In this document: piece by piece, positions 9,087-17,594 of the stretch
Numbering within the stretch: the stretch's first letter is position 1
Layout of the letters: the number at the start of each line of letters is the position of its first letter
Assembly (NCBI RefSeq): GCF_000472785.1
Contig: NZ_AXAL01000025.1
Location: forward strand, 48,740-112,739
From: Mesorhizobium loti CJ3sym
GTDB lineage: Bacteria; Pseudomonadota; Alphaproteobacteria; Rhizobiales; Rhizobiaceae
DNA: 64,000 bases
Direction of reading: 5' to 3'
The notes under the pieces: model-generated
The model's input: the letters and a program-made list of their open reading frames with translations, nothing else
What the model was told of the DNA's origin: nothing
Databases searched by the model: none
Position numbers and translations under genes: made by a program

Positions 9087-9563
9087 CTACTTGACCAGGA
9101 TGGTCGCCCACATTCCGTTCATGAAGTGGCCGGGGATATTGCAAAAGACGGCATAGTTGCCTGGCTTGAGGTCGAGCGTCAGAGATCCGGTCTTGCCCGG
9201 GTCAAGCTCGGACACTTCGCCGAGATGGCCTGCCGCATCCTCGTTGACGCGGTTTTCATTTGGCACATAGGGCAGCATCGTCTTTTTGGGGTCGCTGACC
9301 GGCACCACGATCATCTCATGGACCGTGTCCTTGGAGCTGTTCTGAACTTCGAAGATAACTTTGCCCGCGGATACGACGGTCTGATCCAGCTTGATCCTCA
9401 TGGTTGCCATGCTCATGTTCGCCGGCATGCCCATTCCCATCTTTGCTTCCGGGTTCGCGACGCCTTCCTTGTCCCAAAGCTTGACGTTCACGATCGAGTT
9501 GGCGAAGGCGGGTGCCGATACGGCTAGTAGGACAAGGACCAGTCCGGTTTTGAAAGGCTGCAT
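9087..9563 (-). CDS. Secreted cupredoxin (plastocyanin-like copper protein)
   Basis: A 158 aa periplasmic copper protein. The start at 9563 gives a signal peptide ending at APAFA. The copper ligands are visible: His in DTVHEMIV and the C-terminal AVFCNIPGHFMNGMW, which supplies Cys, His and Met. A methionine-rich stretch near the N-terminus (MGMGMPANMSMATM) may bind Cu(I). Members of this family act in electron transfer or copper handling. It is divergent from PepSY and cytochrome b561 genes, with a shared type of direct-repeat box on each side. Confidence 0.9.
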   Translation of the reverse strand: MQPFKTGLVLVLLAVSAPAFANSIVNVKLWDKEGVANPEAKMGMGMPANMSMATMRIKLDQTVVSAGKVIFEVQNSSKDTVHEMIVVPVSDPKKTMLPYVPNENRVNEDAAGHLGEVSELDPGKTGSLTLDLKPGNYAVFCNIPGHFMNGMWATILVK

Positions 9564-9650
9564 GTTCGAAAAGCTCCTGATCGTTTGCGGCGACCCGCAA
9601 GCGCTGATTGGGAATGATTCTTGGTCGCGGCGCCGGGCTAGAACAGCCAC

Positions 9651-9669
9651 GCTGACAACAAGCTGACAG
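9651..9669 (-). promoter_or_regulatory. Direct-repeat box facing the cupredoxin gene
   Basis: Read on the minus strand this is CTGTCAGCTTGTTGTCAGC: two TGTCAG units 11 bases apart, the period recognised by OmpR/PhoB-type response regulators. A near copy faces the other way at 9712-9730. Confidence 0.6.
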
Positions 9670-9711
9670 AGGAGGTATGGCCGGCGCGATCCGGCCGCGG
9701 CACGATTTCTG

Positions 9712-9730
9712 CTGTCAGCCAGTTGTCAGG
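9712..9730 (+). promoter_or_regulatory. Direct-repeat box facing the PepSY-cytochrome b561 genes
   Basis: CTGTCAGCCAGTTGTCAGG has two TGTCAG units 11 bases apart. It matches the minus-strand box at 9651-9669 in 16 of 19 positions. The layout suggests one PhoB/OmpR-type regulator acting on both divergent transcripts. Confidence 0.6.
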
Positions 9731-9839
9731 TTGAAATGGTTATGCCGAACCCATGACGGTCATCCGCCGTCTGACCGGAACTGATCGAATCCCACCCCAG
9801 GCTCGACCTCCGCGCCCAACCATTCCGAATGGAGCCATC

Positions 9840-10118
9840 ATGTATCGCACTCTTATTCTAGCCGCCCTCGCCGGCGTCATTGCAGGGCCGGCATTTGCTG
9901 CCGGCGGCAGCTGCAGCACCGCCCCAAAATCGCAATTCAAGCCCAAGGCAACACTCGAGGCGCAGTTGACTGGCGAAGGCCTCACCGTGCGCCAGATCAA
10001 GGTCGAGAAGGGCTGCTACGAAGTTTACGCGGTCGACAAGGCCGGCAAGAAGGTGAACATGGCCTATAATGCCGAGACCCTTGAAAAGCTCGACAATGCC
10101 GAAGCCGGCGAAAACTGA
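9840..10118 (+). CDS. Small secreted PepSY-domain protein
   Basis: A 92 aa exported protein. The signal peptide runs to GPAFA (residue ~20). The mature part LTGEGLTVRQIKVEKGCYEVYAVDKAGKKV is the short PepSY fold found in periplasmic proteins often paired with cytochrome b561 or two-component genes. A Cys pair (one near the mature N-terminus, one in KGCYEV) may form a disulfide. The start at 9840 was taken over an upstream ATG at 9753 because it begins the signal peptide. Confidence 0.82.
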   Translation: MYRTLILAALAGVIAGPAFAAGGSCSTAPKSQFKPKATLEAQLTGEGLTVRQIKVEKGCYEVYAVDKAGKKVNMAYNAETLEKLDNAEAGEN

Positions 10119-10137
10119 TCAGAGCGGCTCGGCAGTC

Positions 10138-10692
10138 ATGGACGCGCACCGATCGCCAGAAATGGTGCGCGTCTGGGACCGGATCGTGCGCAGCTTCCAC
10201 TGGGCGCTGGTGCTCAGCTTTGTCACCGCCTGGCTCACCTCGCATTCTTCCGAGACTATTCATCACTGGGCTGGCTATGCGGCCGCCTCGCTCGTCGCGA
10301 TGCGGCTCTTGTGGGGCATTGTGGGCACGCGCTATGCGCGGTTCTCGCAATTCGTGCGCCATCCGGCAACGGTGCTGCGCTATCTCTTGGCATTAGTCAG
10401 CGGTCGTGAAGCCCGCTATATCGGCCACAATCCGGCTGGCGGCGTGATGGTGATCGTGCTGATCGCGGCAATGGGGTCGACCGCAATGACCGGTTGGTTG
10501 ATGACGACAGACGCCTATTTCGGCGTGTCGTGGGTCGAAGCGGCGCACAGCCTGGCCGCGCACGGCCTACTCGTGCTGGTCCTGTTCCATATTGCCGGCG
10601 TCGCGCTGGCCAGCTTTCGCCATCGCGAAAACCTGGTCCGGGCCATGATCACGGGGCGAAAACGTGAGGCCGAACCGGCTAATATTGCCTAG
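10138..10692 (+). CDS. Cytochrome b561-family membrane protein
   Basis: A 184 aa, four-helix di-heme b-type cytochrome. Candidate heme ligands are His in RSFHWALVLSF, HHWAGYA, AAHSLAAHG and VLFHIAGV. It moves electrons across or within the inner membrane, probably between quinol and a periplasmic partner such as the neighbouring cupredoxin (inference). It follows the PepSY gene closely. An earlier in-frame ATG at 10096 would overlap that gene; 10138 was chosen because it begins just before the family's WDRIVRxFHW segment. Confidence 0.88.
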   Translation: MDAHRSPEMVRVWDRIVRSFHWALVLSFVTAWLTSHSSETIHHWAGYAAASLVAMRLLWGIVGTRYARFSQFVRHPATVLRYLLALVSGREARYIGHNPAGGVMVIVLIAAMGSTAMTGWLMTTDAYFGVSWVEAAHSLAAHGLLVLVLFHIAGVALASFRHRENLVRAMITGRKREAEPANIA

Positions 10693-10812
10693 TTATCCGC
10701 CGATGGATTGCAGTGGCTGCCGGATTCTTGGGGTATCGTTCAGATTGAAAGATGGCTTCGGGCGGCCGCGTGCAGAACGCTTTTTGTCGTCGAATCGGCT
10801 AGACCTTCAGGC

Positions 10813-11511
10813 ATGAACGAGACCTCTCTTTATGCGCCGGTGAAGCGGTTCCTCGAAAATCTCGACTTCGTCGTGAAGGGGGAAATCGGCGGCTGCGACA
10901 TCGTTGCGCTGCGCGAGGGCGAGCCGCCGGTGGTCGTCATCTGTGAATTGAAGCTGCAGTTCAATCTCGAACTGGTGCTGCAAGGTGTCGACCGTGCGGC
11001 CGTTTGCGACGAAGTATGGCTTGCGGCGCGCATGTCGGCTCGTGGCAAGGGGCGCGAAAGCGACGCCCGGTTCCGTAATCTCTGCCGTCGGCTTGGCTTC
11101 GGCATGCTTGGCGTGACAGCCAATGACAAGGTCGAAGTGCTTGTCAGTCCTGCCGCGCCGGAGCCGCGCAAGAATGCGCGACGGCGCTCTCGCCTTGTTG
11201 ATGAGCACCAGCGCCGCCGCGGCGATCCAGTCGCTGGCGGAGGATCACGCAATCCGATCATGACCGCCTATCGCCAAAGCGCCCTCACCTGCGCCTTCGC
11301 GCTTGTGGATGGCCCCAAACGGCCGCGCGATCTGAAGGCTCTGACGCCGATCGCGCCGAAGATTCTGCAGCACAATGTCTATGGCTGGTTCGCGCGCGTC
11401 GACCGCGGCCTCTACGATCTCACGGATGCTGGCCGCGCCTCGCTGGTCCGTTGGCCACAGGCCTCGCACGATGCGCCACGACACGAGATTTTGATTGCGC
11501 CGCCCCCCTGA
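10813..11511 (+). CDS. DUF2161-family PD-(D/E)XK-like protein
   Basis: A 232 aa protein. The first half carries a nuclease-type core: GGCDIVAL supplies the Asp and VICELKLQ the ExK, as in PD-(D/E)XK enzymes. The second half (from about residue 140) begins with a basic stretch RKNARRRSR and ends in a winged-helix-like segment. DUF2161 proteins are annotated as putative phosphodiesterases; no substrate is known. No partner gene of a defence or repair system is adjacent. The start at 10813 begins the conserved MNETSLYAPVKRFLE. Confidence 0.75.
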   Translation: MNETSLYAPVKRFLENLDFVVKGEIGGCDIVALREGEPPVVVICELKLQFNLELVLQGVDRAAVCDEVWLAARMSARGKGRESDARFRNLCRRLGFGMLGVTANDKVEVLVSPAAPEPRKNARRRSRLVDEHQRRRGDPVAGGGSRNPIMTAYRQSALTCAFALVDGPKRPRDLKALTPIAPKILQHNVYGWFARVDRGLYDLTDAGRASLVRWPQASHDAPRHEILIAPPP

Positions 11512-11585
11512 ATGCGGCGGCCTGCCGAGCATGAAGCGCCCCTCTTGGTTGATTTTTCAGACAAAATATGCTGCTTGTCCCGCCC

Positions 11586-11975
11586 ATGAAGACACTCTGC
11601 ATGACAGCCATTGCGTCCCTGACGCTGGCATTCCCTGCCAGCGCAATGGACAACGCCTTGCGCAACGGCCTTATGAAACTCGATCCGCAAACACGCCTTG
11701 AGCAGCGCTGCGATGCAGAAATCCTGGACCGGATCACCCACGATGATCGCAAGTTCAAGGCCGACCGTGTAGTTGCTTACGCCTTTGCCACACCCGAGAT
11801 GAGCGCCGATGCGATCAGGAGCACTGGCGCGGCGTTCCGCAGCAAGGGGCAGTGGTACCGGTTGAGATTCAAATGCCAGACGGGGCCGGACCATATGGAA
11901 GTCCTGCAGCTCCGCTACCGGATCGGCGACGAGATCCCCGAAGCCGACTGGGCCAAGTACAATCTCTACGACTAA
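11586..11975 (+). CDS. DUF930-family secreted protein
   Basis: A 129 aa exported protein typical of rhizobia and relatives. The signal peptide ends at FPASA. The mature part has LDPQTRLEQRCDAEILDRI, the family hallmark, and two cysteines (RCDAE and KCQTG) likely to pair. FKADRVVAYAF and FRSKGQWYRLRF are also family segments. Function is unknown. Confidence 0.82.
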   Translation: MKTLCMTAIASLTLAFPASAMDNALRNGLMKLDPQTRLEQRCDAEILDRITHDDRKFKADRVVAYAFATPEMSADAIRSTGAAFRSKGQWYRLRFKCQTGPDHMEVLQLRYRIGDEIPEADWAKYNLYD

Positions 11976-12167
11976 TTTTTATAGACTGGCTTCCGCGCAA
12001 GCTTGCACGCGGCGAGTGATGAAAATCCCCTTGTAATCCCACTGTAACAAAAGTGGTTTTCCAACGTTGTCCGATGCAGCGTCTTGACGTCAGCGGACCA
12101 TGCCATTAGGCCCGTCTGGATAGTCGACGACCAACACTCGGCGAACAGGCAAGGGGCTTCCAGATCG

Positions 12168-12854
12168 ATGGAAATATTCACTGCCGCAGGCTTATCGGCT
12201 CTTCTTCAGGTCATTGCTATCGACCTTGCGCTGGCAGGTGACAACGCCATCGTCATCGGCCTCGCCGCGGCCGGCCTGCCGGCCAGCCAACGCCAGCGGG
12301 CCATTCTCGTCGGAATTGCCGCGGCCACCGTTCTTCGCATCTTCTTTGCCTTGATCACGCAATGGCTGCTCACCATTGGCCCCATGCTGCTTATCGGCGG
12401 CGGCCTGCTGCTGTTGTGGGTCTGCTGGAAGATGTGGCGCGAATTGCGTGTCAGCCATGAGCAGGAGCGCGATGCCACCGAATCGCTGTCGAACGGCGAC
12501 TTCGACAAGGACGGCGTCGTTGGCGGCAAGGGGCCGAGCAAGACCTTCTCGCAGGCCGCCTGGCAGATCGTCATCGCCGACGTTTCCATGTCGCTCGACA
12601 ATGTTCTGGCCGTGGCGGGAGCGGCCATGAACCATCCGACGGTGCTGATTGTCGGACTGGCCCTGTCGATCGCCTTGATGGGCTTTGCCGCCTCGTTCGT
12701 CGCGCGCCTCCTGCACAAATATCGCTGGATTGCCTATCTCGGTTTGGCAATCATTCTCTACGTTGCGGTGAAAATGCTGCTCGACGGTGCGGTACAGCAG
12801 TACCCCGCTCACTTCGCGTTCCTGGCGCCCTGGTTCGGGTCGGGCGGGCACTGA
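12168..12854 (+). CDS. TerC-family integral membrane protein
   Basis: A 228 aa membrane protein with about seven helices. Two acidic motifs mark the family: IDLALAGDNAIVIGLA near the N-terminus and IVIADVSMSLDNVLAVAG mid-protein. TerC/Alx proteins export Mn or other divalent cations, often linked to tellurite or pH response. A short acidic loop (FDKDGVVGG) lies between the halves. No yybP-ykoY riboswitch was recognised upstream. The start at 12168 begins MEIFTAAGLSAL. Confidence 0.9.
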   Translation: MEIFTAAGLSALLQVIAIDLALAGDNAIVIGLAAAGLPASQRQRAILVGIAAATVLRIFFALITQWLLTIGPMLLIGGGLLLLWVCWKMWRELRVSHEQERDATESLSNGDFDKDGVVGGKGPSKTFSQAAWQIVIADVSMSLDNVLAVAGAAMNHPTVLIVGLALSIALMGFAASFVARLLHKYRWIAYLGLAIILYVAVKMLLDGAVQQYPAHFAFLAPWFGSGGH

Positions 12855-13020
12855 CACGTGGTCGGCGTCGAGCCGGCGCCGGTCTTGTTTGCTTGATTGC
12901 TGAACCCGTGCTATTGCGCCGCCCAAATCGAGCTCCTGCGGGAGCCGTGCAAACCGTCATATGTTGAGACTGCGGACCGGATCGATGTTTCCGGCCTCCT
13001 GTCCATTGGAAACGTGCCCT

Positions 13021-14334
13021 ATGTCCGCCCCTCGCGTCAGTTTCGTCAGCCTTGGATGCCCGAAAGCGCTCGTGGATTCCGAGCGCATCATCACGCGCCT
13101 GCGTGCCGAGGGCTACGAAATCGCCCGCAAGCATGACGGTGCCGATCTCGTTGTCGTCAACACATGCGGTTTCCTGGATTCGGCCCGCGACGAGTCGCTC
13201 AATGCCATCGGTTCCGCACTTTCGGAAAATGGCAGGGTCATCGTCACCGGCTGCCTGGGCGCGGAGCCGGACGTTATCCGCGAGAAGCACCCCAACGTGT
13301 TGGCCATCACCGGGCCGCAGGCCTATGAGAGCGTGATGGCGGCCGTGCATGAGGCGGCACCGCCTTCGCACGATCCCTACATCGATCTCCTGCCGCCTCA
13401 GGGCGTCAAGCTGACGCCGCGCCACTATGCCTATCTCAAGATTTCGGAAGGCTGCAACAATCGCTGCACCTTCTGCATCATTCCCGCACTGCGTGGCGAC
13501 CTCGTCTCCCGGCCGGCGGCCGATGTGCTGCGCGAGGCCGAGAAACTGGCCAAGGCCGGCGTCAAGGAGCTGCTGGTCATCTCGCAGGACACCAGCGCCT
13601 ACGGCATCGACATCAAGTACCAGACGTCCATGTTCGGCGACCGTGAAGTGCGCGCGAAATTCCTCGATCTTTCCGAGGAACTGGGCAAGCTCGGCATCTG
13701 GGTGCGCATGCATTACGTCTACCCCTACCCGCATGTCGCCGACGTCATTCCGCTGATGGCCGAGGGAAAAATCCTTCCTTACCTGGACATCCCGTTCCAG
13801 CATGCGTCGCCACAGGTGCTGAAGAACATGCGCCGGCCGGCGCATGGCGAAAAGACGCTCGAGCGCATTCGCGGCTGGCGTGACGTCTGCCCGGATCTTG
13901 CCATCCGCTCGACCTTCATCGTCGGCTTCCCCGGCGAGACGGACGAGGACTTCGAGATGCTGCTCGACTGGCTCGACGAGGCAAAAATCGACCGCGCCGG
14001 CTGTTTCAAATACGAGCCGGTCAAGGGTGCTCGCTCCAACGATCTCGGGCTTGAGCAGGTACCCCAGGAGATCAAGGAAGCACGCTGGCATCGTTTCATG
14101 CAGCGCCAGCAGAAGATCTCGGCGACGCAACTCGCAAAGAAAGTCGGCAAGCGCCTGCCGGTGCTGATCGACGAAGCGCACGGCACGTCGGCAAAGGGCC
14201 GCACCAAATACGACGCCCCGGAGATCGACGGCTCGGTCCACATCCAGTCGCGCCGTCCAATGCGCCAAGGCGACATCGTCACCGTCAAGATCGACCGTGC
14301 CGATGCTTATGACCTCTACGGTTCGGCTGTCTGA
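13021..14334 (+). CDS. rimO: Ribosomal protein uS12 methylthiotransferase
   Basis: Radical-SAM enzyme adding a methylthio group to the conserved Asp of ribosomal protein S12. The 437 aa protein has the N-terminal MTTase domain with Cys in SLGCPKALVDS, NTCGFLDSA and VTGCLGAEPD (second Fe-S cluster). The radical-SAM CxxxCxxC is CNNRCTFC near residue 155. A TRAM domain closes the C-terminus. LGCPKALVDSE distinguishes RimO from MiaB. The start at 13021 (MSAPRVSFVSLGCPK) fits the family. Confidence 0.97.
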   Translation: MSAPRVSFVSLGCPKALVDSERIITRLRAEGYEIARKHDGADLVVVNTCGFLDSARDESLNAIGSALSENGRVIVTGCLGAEPDVIREKHPNVLAITGPQAYESVMAAVHEAAPPSHDPYIDLLPPQGVKLTPRHYAYLKISEGCNNRCTFCIIPALRGDLVSRPAADVLREAEKLAKAGVKELLVISQDTSAYGIDIKYQTSMFGDREVRAKFLDLSEELGKLGIWVRMHYVYPYPHVADVIPLMAEGKILPYLDIPFQHASPQVLKNMRRPAHGEKTLERIRGWRDVCPDLAIRSTFIVGFPGETDEDFEMLLDWLDEAKIDRAGCFKYEPVKGARSNDLGLEQVPQEIKEARWHRFMQRQQKISATQLAKKVGKRLPVLIDEAHGTSAKGRTKYDAPEIDGSVHIQSRRPMRQGDIVTVKIDRADAYDLYGSAV

Positions 14335-14379
14335 GCTTTCCCTCGTTCTCTTAGCCGTCGGTTCTCCCGGAAATGAAAA

Positions 14380-14400
14380 GGGCGCCTCGCGGCGCCCTCT
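14380..14400. terminator. Bidirectional rho-independent terminator
   Basis: GGGCGCC (14380-14386) and GGCGCCC (14391-14397) form a 7-bp stem with a TCGC loop between convergent rimO and the BMP gene. Short A and T tracts flank it on each side. Confidence 0.75.
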
Positions 14401-14424
14401 CCATATTCGGTATGTGATGATGCC

Positions 14425-15492
14425 TTATTGCGGCAGCTTGTCGTCGACGCCCTTGACGTAGAAATTCATGCCGAGCAGCGTGCCGTCGTCGGCGACTTCG
14501 CCGTCCTTCAGCCATGCCGAGCCGTCCTGCTTGGCGATCGGACCGGTGAAGGGGTTCCAGCCGCCGGCGATCTTCTTCTCGGTCGCCTCGGCCATCGCCT
14601 TCACGTCGTCGGGCATGTTGGTGTAAGGGGCGAGCTTCACCGCGCCGTCCTTGATGCCGAGCCAGACATTGTCCGGCTTCCAGGTGCCGTCGATGGCTGC
14701 CTGGACCCGGCTGATGTAGTAAGGACCCCATTCGTCGGTCAGCGAGGTCAGCTGCGCGTTCGGTGCGAACTTGATCATGTCGGAGGACTGGCCGAAGCCG
14801 TGCAGCTTGCGCTCCTCGGCCACCTGCAGGGCAGCGGTCGAATCGGTGTGCTGGACGATGATGTCGGCGCCCTGGTCGAACAGCGCCTTGGCGGCGTCGG
14901 CTTCCTTGCCCGGATCGAACCACGAATTGACCCAGACGATCTTGGCCTTGAAGTTCGGGTTGATCGACTGCGCGCCGAGCATGAAGGAGTTGATGCCCAT
15001 CACCACTTCCGGGATCGGGAAGGAGACGATGTAGCCGGCGACGCCGGATTTCGATTCCTTGGCGGCGATCTGGCCGAGCACGTAGCGGCCTTCATAGAAA
15101 CGCGCATTGTAGAGGCCGAGATTGTCGCCGGACTTGTAACCGGTGGCGTGCTCGAACATCACCTTTGGAAACTTCTTGGCGGCCTTCACCTCGGCGTCCA
15201 TGAAGCCGAAGGACGTGCCGAAGATGAGCTTGCAGCCTTCACGCGACAGGCGTTCGAAAGCACGGTCGGCGTCGGGGCCTTCGGAGACGTTCTCCAGATA
15301 GGCGGTCTCGACCTTGTCGCCGAGTGCCTTCTGGACCTCGAGCCGCCCCTGGTCGTGCTGGTAGGAGTAGCCGAAATCGCCGATCGGGCCGGTGTAGACC
15401 CAGCAAGCCTTCAGTTTGTCGGCAGCCTGCGCGGACGCAGCCAGCGACAATGCCGCTGTCGTCGTCATCAGGGCAATAAGCAGTTTTTTCAT
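14425..15492 (-). CDS. BMP-family ABC transporter substrate-binding protein
   Basis: A 355 aa periplasmic binding protein of the basic-membrane-protein/Med family, which binds nucleosides or related purines. The signal peptide ends at SAQAA. CWVYTGPIGDFGYSYQHDQG and LIFGTSFGFMD are family segments. It is the last gene of a leftward ABC operon: ATPase, two permeases, then this protein, 51 bases after the second permease. The ligand is inferred from the family only. Confidence 0.93.
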   Translation of the reverse strand: MKKLLIALMTTTAALSLAASAQAADKLKACWVYTGPIGDFGYSYQHDQGRLEVQKALGDKVETAYLENVSEGPDADRAFERLSREGCKLIFGTSFGFMDAEVKAAKKFPKVMFEHATGYKSGDNLGLYNARFYEGRYVLGQIAAKESKSGVAGYIVSFPIPEVVMGINSFMLGAQSINPNFKAKIVWVNSWFDPGKEADAAKALFDQGADIIVQHTDSTAALQVAEERKLHGFGQSSDMIKFAPNAQLTSLTDEWGPYYISRVQAAIDGTWKPDNVWLGIKDGAVKLAPYTNMPDDVKAMAEATEKKIAGGWNPFTGPIAKQDGSAWLKDGEVADDGTLLGMNFYVKGVDDKLPQ

Positions 15493-15543
15493 TGTGTTAC
15501 CTCTCTGAGTTTAAGCCTTGGAGCTTCCCGTTTGTTTTTATTG

Positions 15544-16464
15544 TCAACGATCCGGAACGAATGGCTGCCCCAGGGATGCCGGCGTGTTCATCATCGTCAG
15601 ACGCTTGTTGCGCGAGATTAGAACGAGAACCACGACGGTTGCCAGATAGGGCAGAGAAGAAAGCATCTGTGAGGGCACCGGAATGCCAAAAGCCTGTGCA
15701 TGAAGCTGGCCGATCCACACCGCGCCGAAGATGTAGGCGCCAGCCAGCACCCGCCACGGTCGCCAGGACGCGAACACCACCAGCGCCAGCGCGATCCAGC
15801 CGCGGCCCGCGCTCATGTTCTCGACCCATTGCGGCGTGTAGACAAGCGACAGATGGCCACCGGCAAGGCCGGCGCAGGCGCCGCCGAAGATCACCGAGAG
15901 ATAGCGGTAGCGGATGACCTTGATGCCAAGCGCATGTGCCGAGGTATGGCTGTCGCCGATCGAGCGCAGCGTGAGGCCAGTGCGTGTCTTGAACAGGAAC
16001 CACATCACGGCAGCGGTCAGCGCGATCGAGATGTAGAAGATCGGATCCTGGCCGAACAGCAACCTGCCGATCACAGGAATGTCGGTCAGCACCGGGATAT
16101 CGAGATTGGGTAGCCTGACGCCGGGCTGGCCGACGAAGCTCGTTCCGATCATGCCGGAGAGACCGAGGCCAAGCAGCGTCAGCGACAGACCGGTTGCAAC
16201 CTGGTTGGTGGCGAGCGACAGCGTCATCACGGCAAACAGCAGCGAGAACAAGGCTCCCATGGCGATCGCCGCAAGCAGGCCGATCCAGGGCGATCCGGTC
16301 AGATGGCCGGCTCCGAAGCCGCCGACTGCGCCCATGATCATCATGCCTTCGACACCGAGATTGAGCACGCCGGAGCGCTCGACCACCAGTTCGCCGATCG
16401 CCGCGATCAACAGCGGCGTCGCCGCCGTGGCAATGGTCAGGAGGATGTTGACGGCGATGTCCAT
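15544..16464 (-). CDS. ABC transporter permease (BMP/nucleoside type), second subunit
   Basis: A 306 aa inner-membrane permease of the BPD_transp_2 family with eight or more hydrophobic segments. The N-terminal AAIGELVVERSGVLNLGVEG is the hallmark of this subunit. TGLTLRSIGDSHTSAHALGI is the cytoplasmic loop that docks on the ATPase. It starts (16464) at the last base of the preceding permease, so the two are coupled and probably pair as a heterodimer. Confidence 0.93.
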   Translation of the reverse strand: MDIAVNILLTIATAATPLLIAAIGELVVERSGVLNLGVEGMMIMGAVGGFGAGHLTGSPWIGLLAAIAMGALFSLLFAVMTLSLATNQVATGLSLTLLGLGLSGMIGTSFVGQPGVRLPNLDIPVLTDIPVIGRLLFGQDPIFYISIALTAAVMWFLFKTRTGLTLRSIGDSHTSAHALGIKVIRYRYLSVIFGGACAGLAGGHLSLVYTPQWVENMSAGRGWIALALVVFASWRPWRVLAGAYIFGAVWIGQLHAQAFGIPVPSQMLSSLPYLATVVVLVLISRNKRLTMMNTPASLGQPFVPDR

Positions 16465-17594
16465 CAGCGGGCTTCCTTCAGCTTGGGTGCGGCTTCGAGC
16501 TGTGCAGCACCCTTCGGCTTGGTCAGTGCGACGCCGATCAGGCGGATGCGGTAGTGGATGAGCGTGTCGCAGCCGAGCACGAAGAACAAAAGCATGCCCT
16601 GGAACACCCTTGCCACCTTGTCGGAAATGCCGAGCGCGCTTTGCACCGCCTCGCCGCCGAGATAGGTCAGCGCCAGAACCAGGCCGGCGGCGACGATGCC
16701 GAGCGGGTTGAGGCGGCCAAGGAACGCCACGATGATGGCGGTGAAGCCATAGCCGGGCGAAATCACCGGCTGCAATTGTCCGATGGCGCCGGAGACCTCC
16801 GAGATCCCGGCAAGGCCTGCCAGTGCACCCGACAGCAGGAAGGCGAAGAACACCATGCGGTTGAGGCCGAAGCCGGCGAAGCGCCCTGCCCGCGGGCTTG
16901 AACCCAGCACGCGGACCTCGAATCCCTTCAACATGCGGCTCATCAGGATCCAGACCAGCACGGCAGCAACCAGCGCAAAGACAAAACCCCAGTTGGCGCG
17001 TCCGGCGTCCGGCATCAGTTCCGGCAGCACGGCCGAGTCGCCGAACTGGATCGTCTGCGGGAAGCCGTGGCCCTGCGGATCGCGCCATGGGCCGCGCACC
17101 AGCCAGTCCAGGAAGAGCTGGGCGACATAGACCAGCATCAGGCTGGTCAGGATCTCATTGGTGTTGAACCGGGTTTTCAGAAATGCGGGTATCGCAGCGT
17201 AGGCCGCGCCGCCGACCATGCCGAGCAGAAGCATCAGCGGCAGCACCAACGGGCCTTCGAACTGCGGGAACAGCACCGGAATGGCCGAGCCGAAGATGGC
17301 GCCGAAAACGAACTGGCCTTCGGCGCCGATGTTCCAGATGTTGGCCTTGTAGCAGACCGACAGGCCGACGGCGATCAGGATCAGGGGTGCTGCCTTGATC
17401 GCCAGCTCATGCAGCTGCCAGACCTGGCTGGCCGGTTCGATGAAGTAGATCCGGAACGCGGTCAATGGATTGACGCCGAGTAGCGCGAACAGAACCGCAC
17501 CGGCGATGATCGTCAGCGCGAAGGCGATGAACGGCGACAGGGCCGAAAACAATGCGGAACGCTGCGGGCGTTTGACGAGTTCGAGGCGCATCAT
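16464..17594 (-). CDS. ABC transporter permease (BMP/nucleoside type), first subunit
   Basis: A 376 aa inner-membrane permease. KANIWNIGAEGQFVFGA is the signature of the first permease in these importers, and FEVRVLGSSPRAGRFAGF is the coupling loop. The first ATG (17594) overlaps the ATPase stop in ATGATGA. The C-terminus carries a hydrophilic tail of about 25 residues (KPKGAAQLEAAPKLKEAR). Confidence 0.93.
   Translation of the reverse strand: MMRLELVKRPQRSALFSALSPFIAFALTIIAGAVLFALLGVNPLTAFRIYFIEPASQVWQLHELAIKAAPLILIAVGLSVCYKANIWNIGAEGQFVFGAIFGSAIPVLFPQFEGPLVLPLMLLLGMVGGAAYAAIPAFLKTRFNTNEILTSLMLVYVAQLFLDWLVRGPWRDPQGHGFPQTIQFGDSAVLPELMPDAGRANWGFVFALVAAVLVWILMSRMLKGFEVRVLGSSPRAGRFAGFGLNRMVFFAFLLSGALAGLAGISEVSGAIGQLQPVISPGYGFTAIIVAFLGRLNPLGIVAAGLVLALTYLGGEAVQSALGISDKVARVFQGMLLFFVLGCDTLIHYRIRLIGVALTKPKGAAQLEAAPKLKEAR

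Noticed and set aside
6995..12000. Genomic island inserted at tRNA-Ser
   Set aside because: No integrase, and no second copy of the tRNA 3' end was seen downstream.
12031..12056. TGTAA repeated at 11 bases upstream of terC, resembling a Pho box
   Set aside because: The same bases form a small hairpin CCACT/AGTGG followed by TTTT, a more likely weak terminator of the DUF930 gene; the match to a Pho box is poor.
11976..12167. Possible yybP-ykoY manganese riboswitch before terC
   Set aside because: The conserved paired elements of that riboswitch were not found by eye.
12751..14268. 505-codon open frame opposite rimO
   Set aside because: Antisense shadow of a certain radical-SAM gene.
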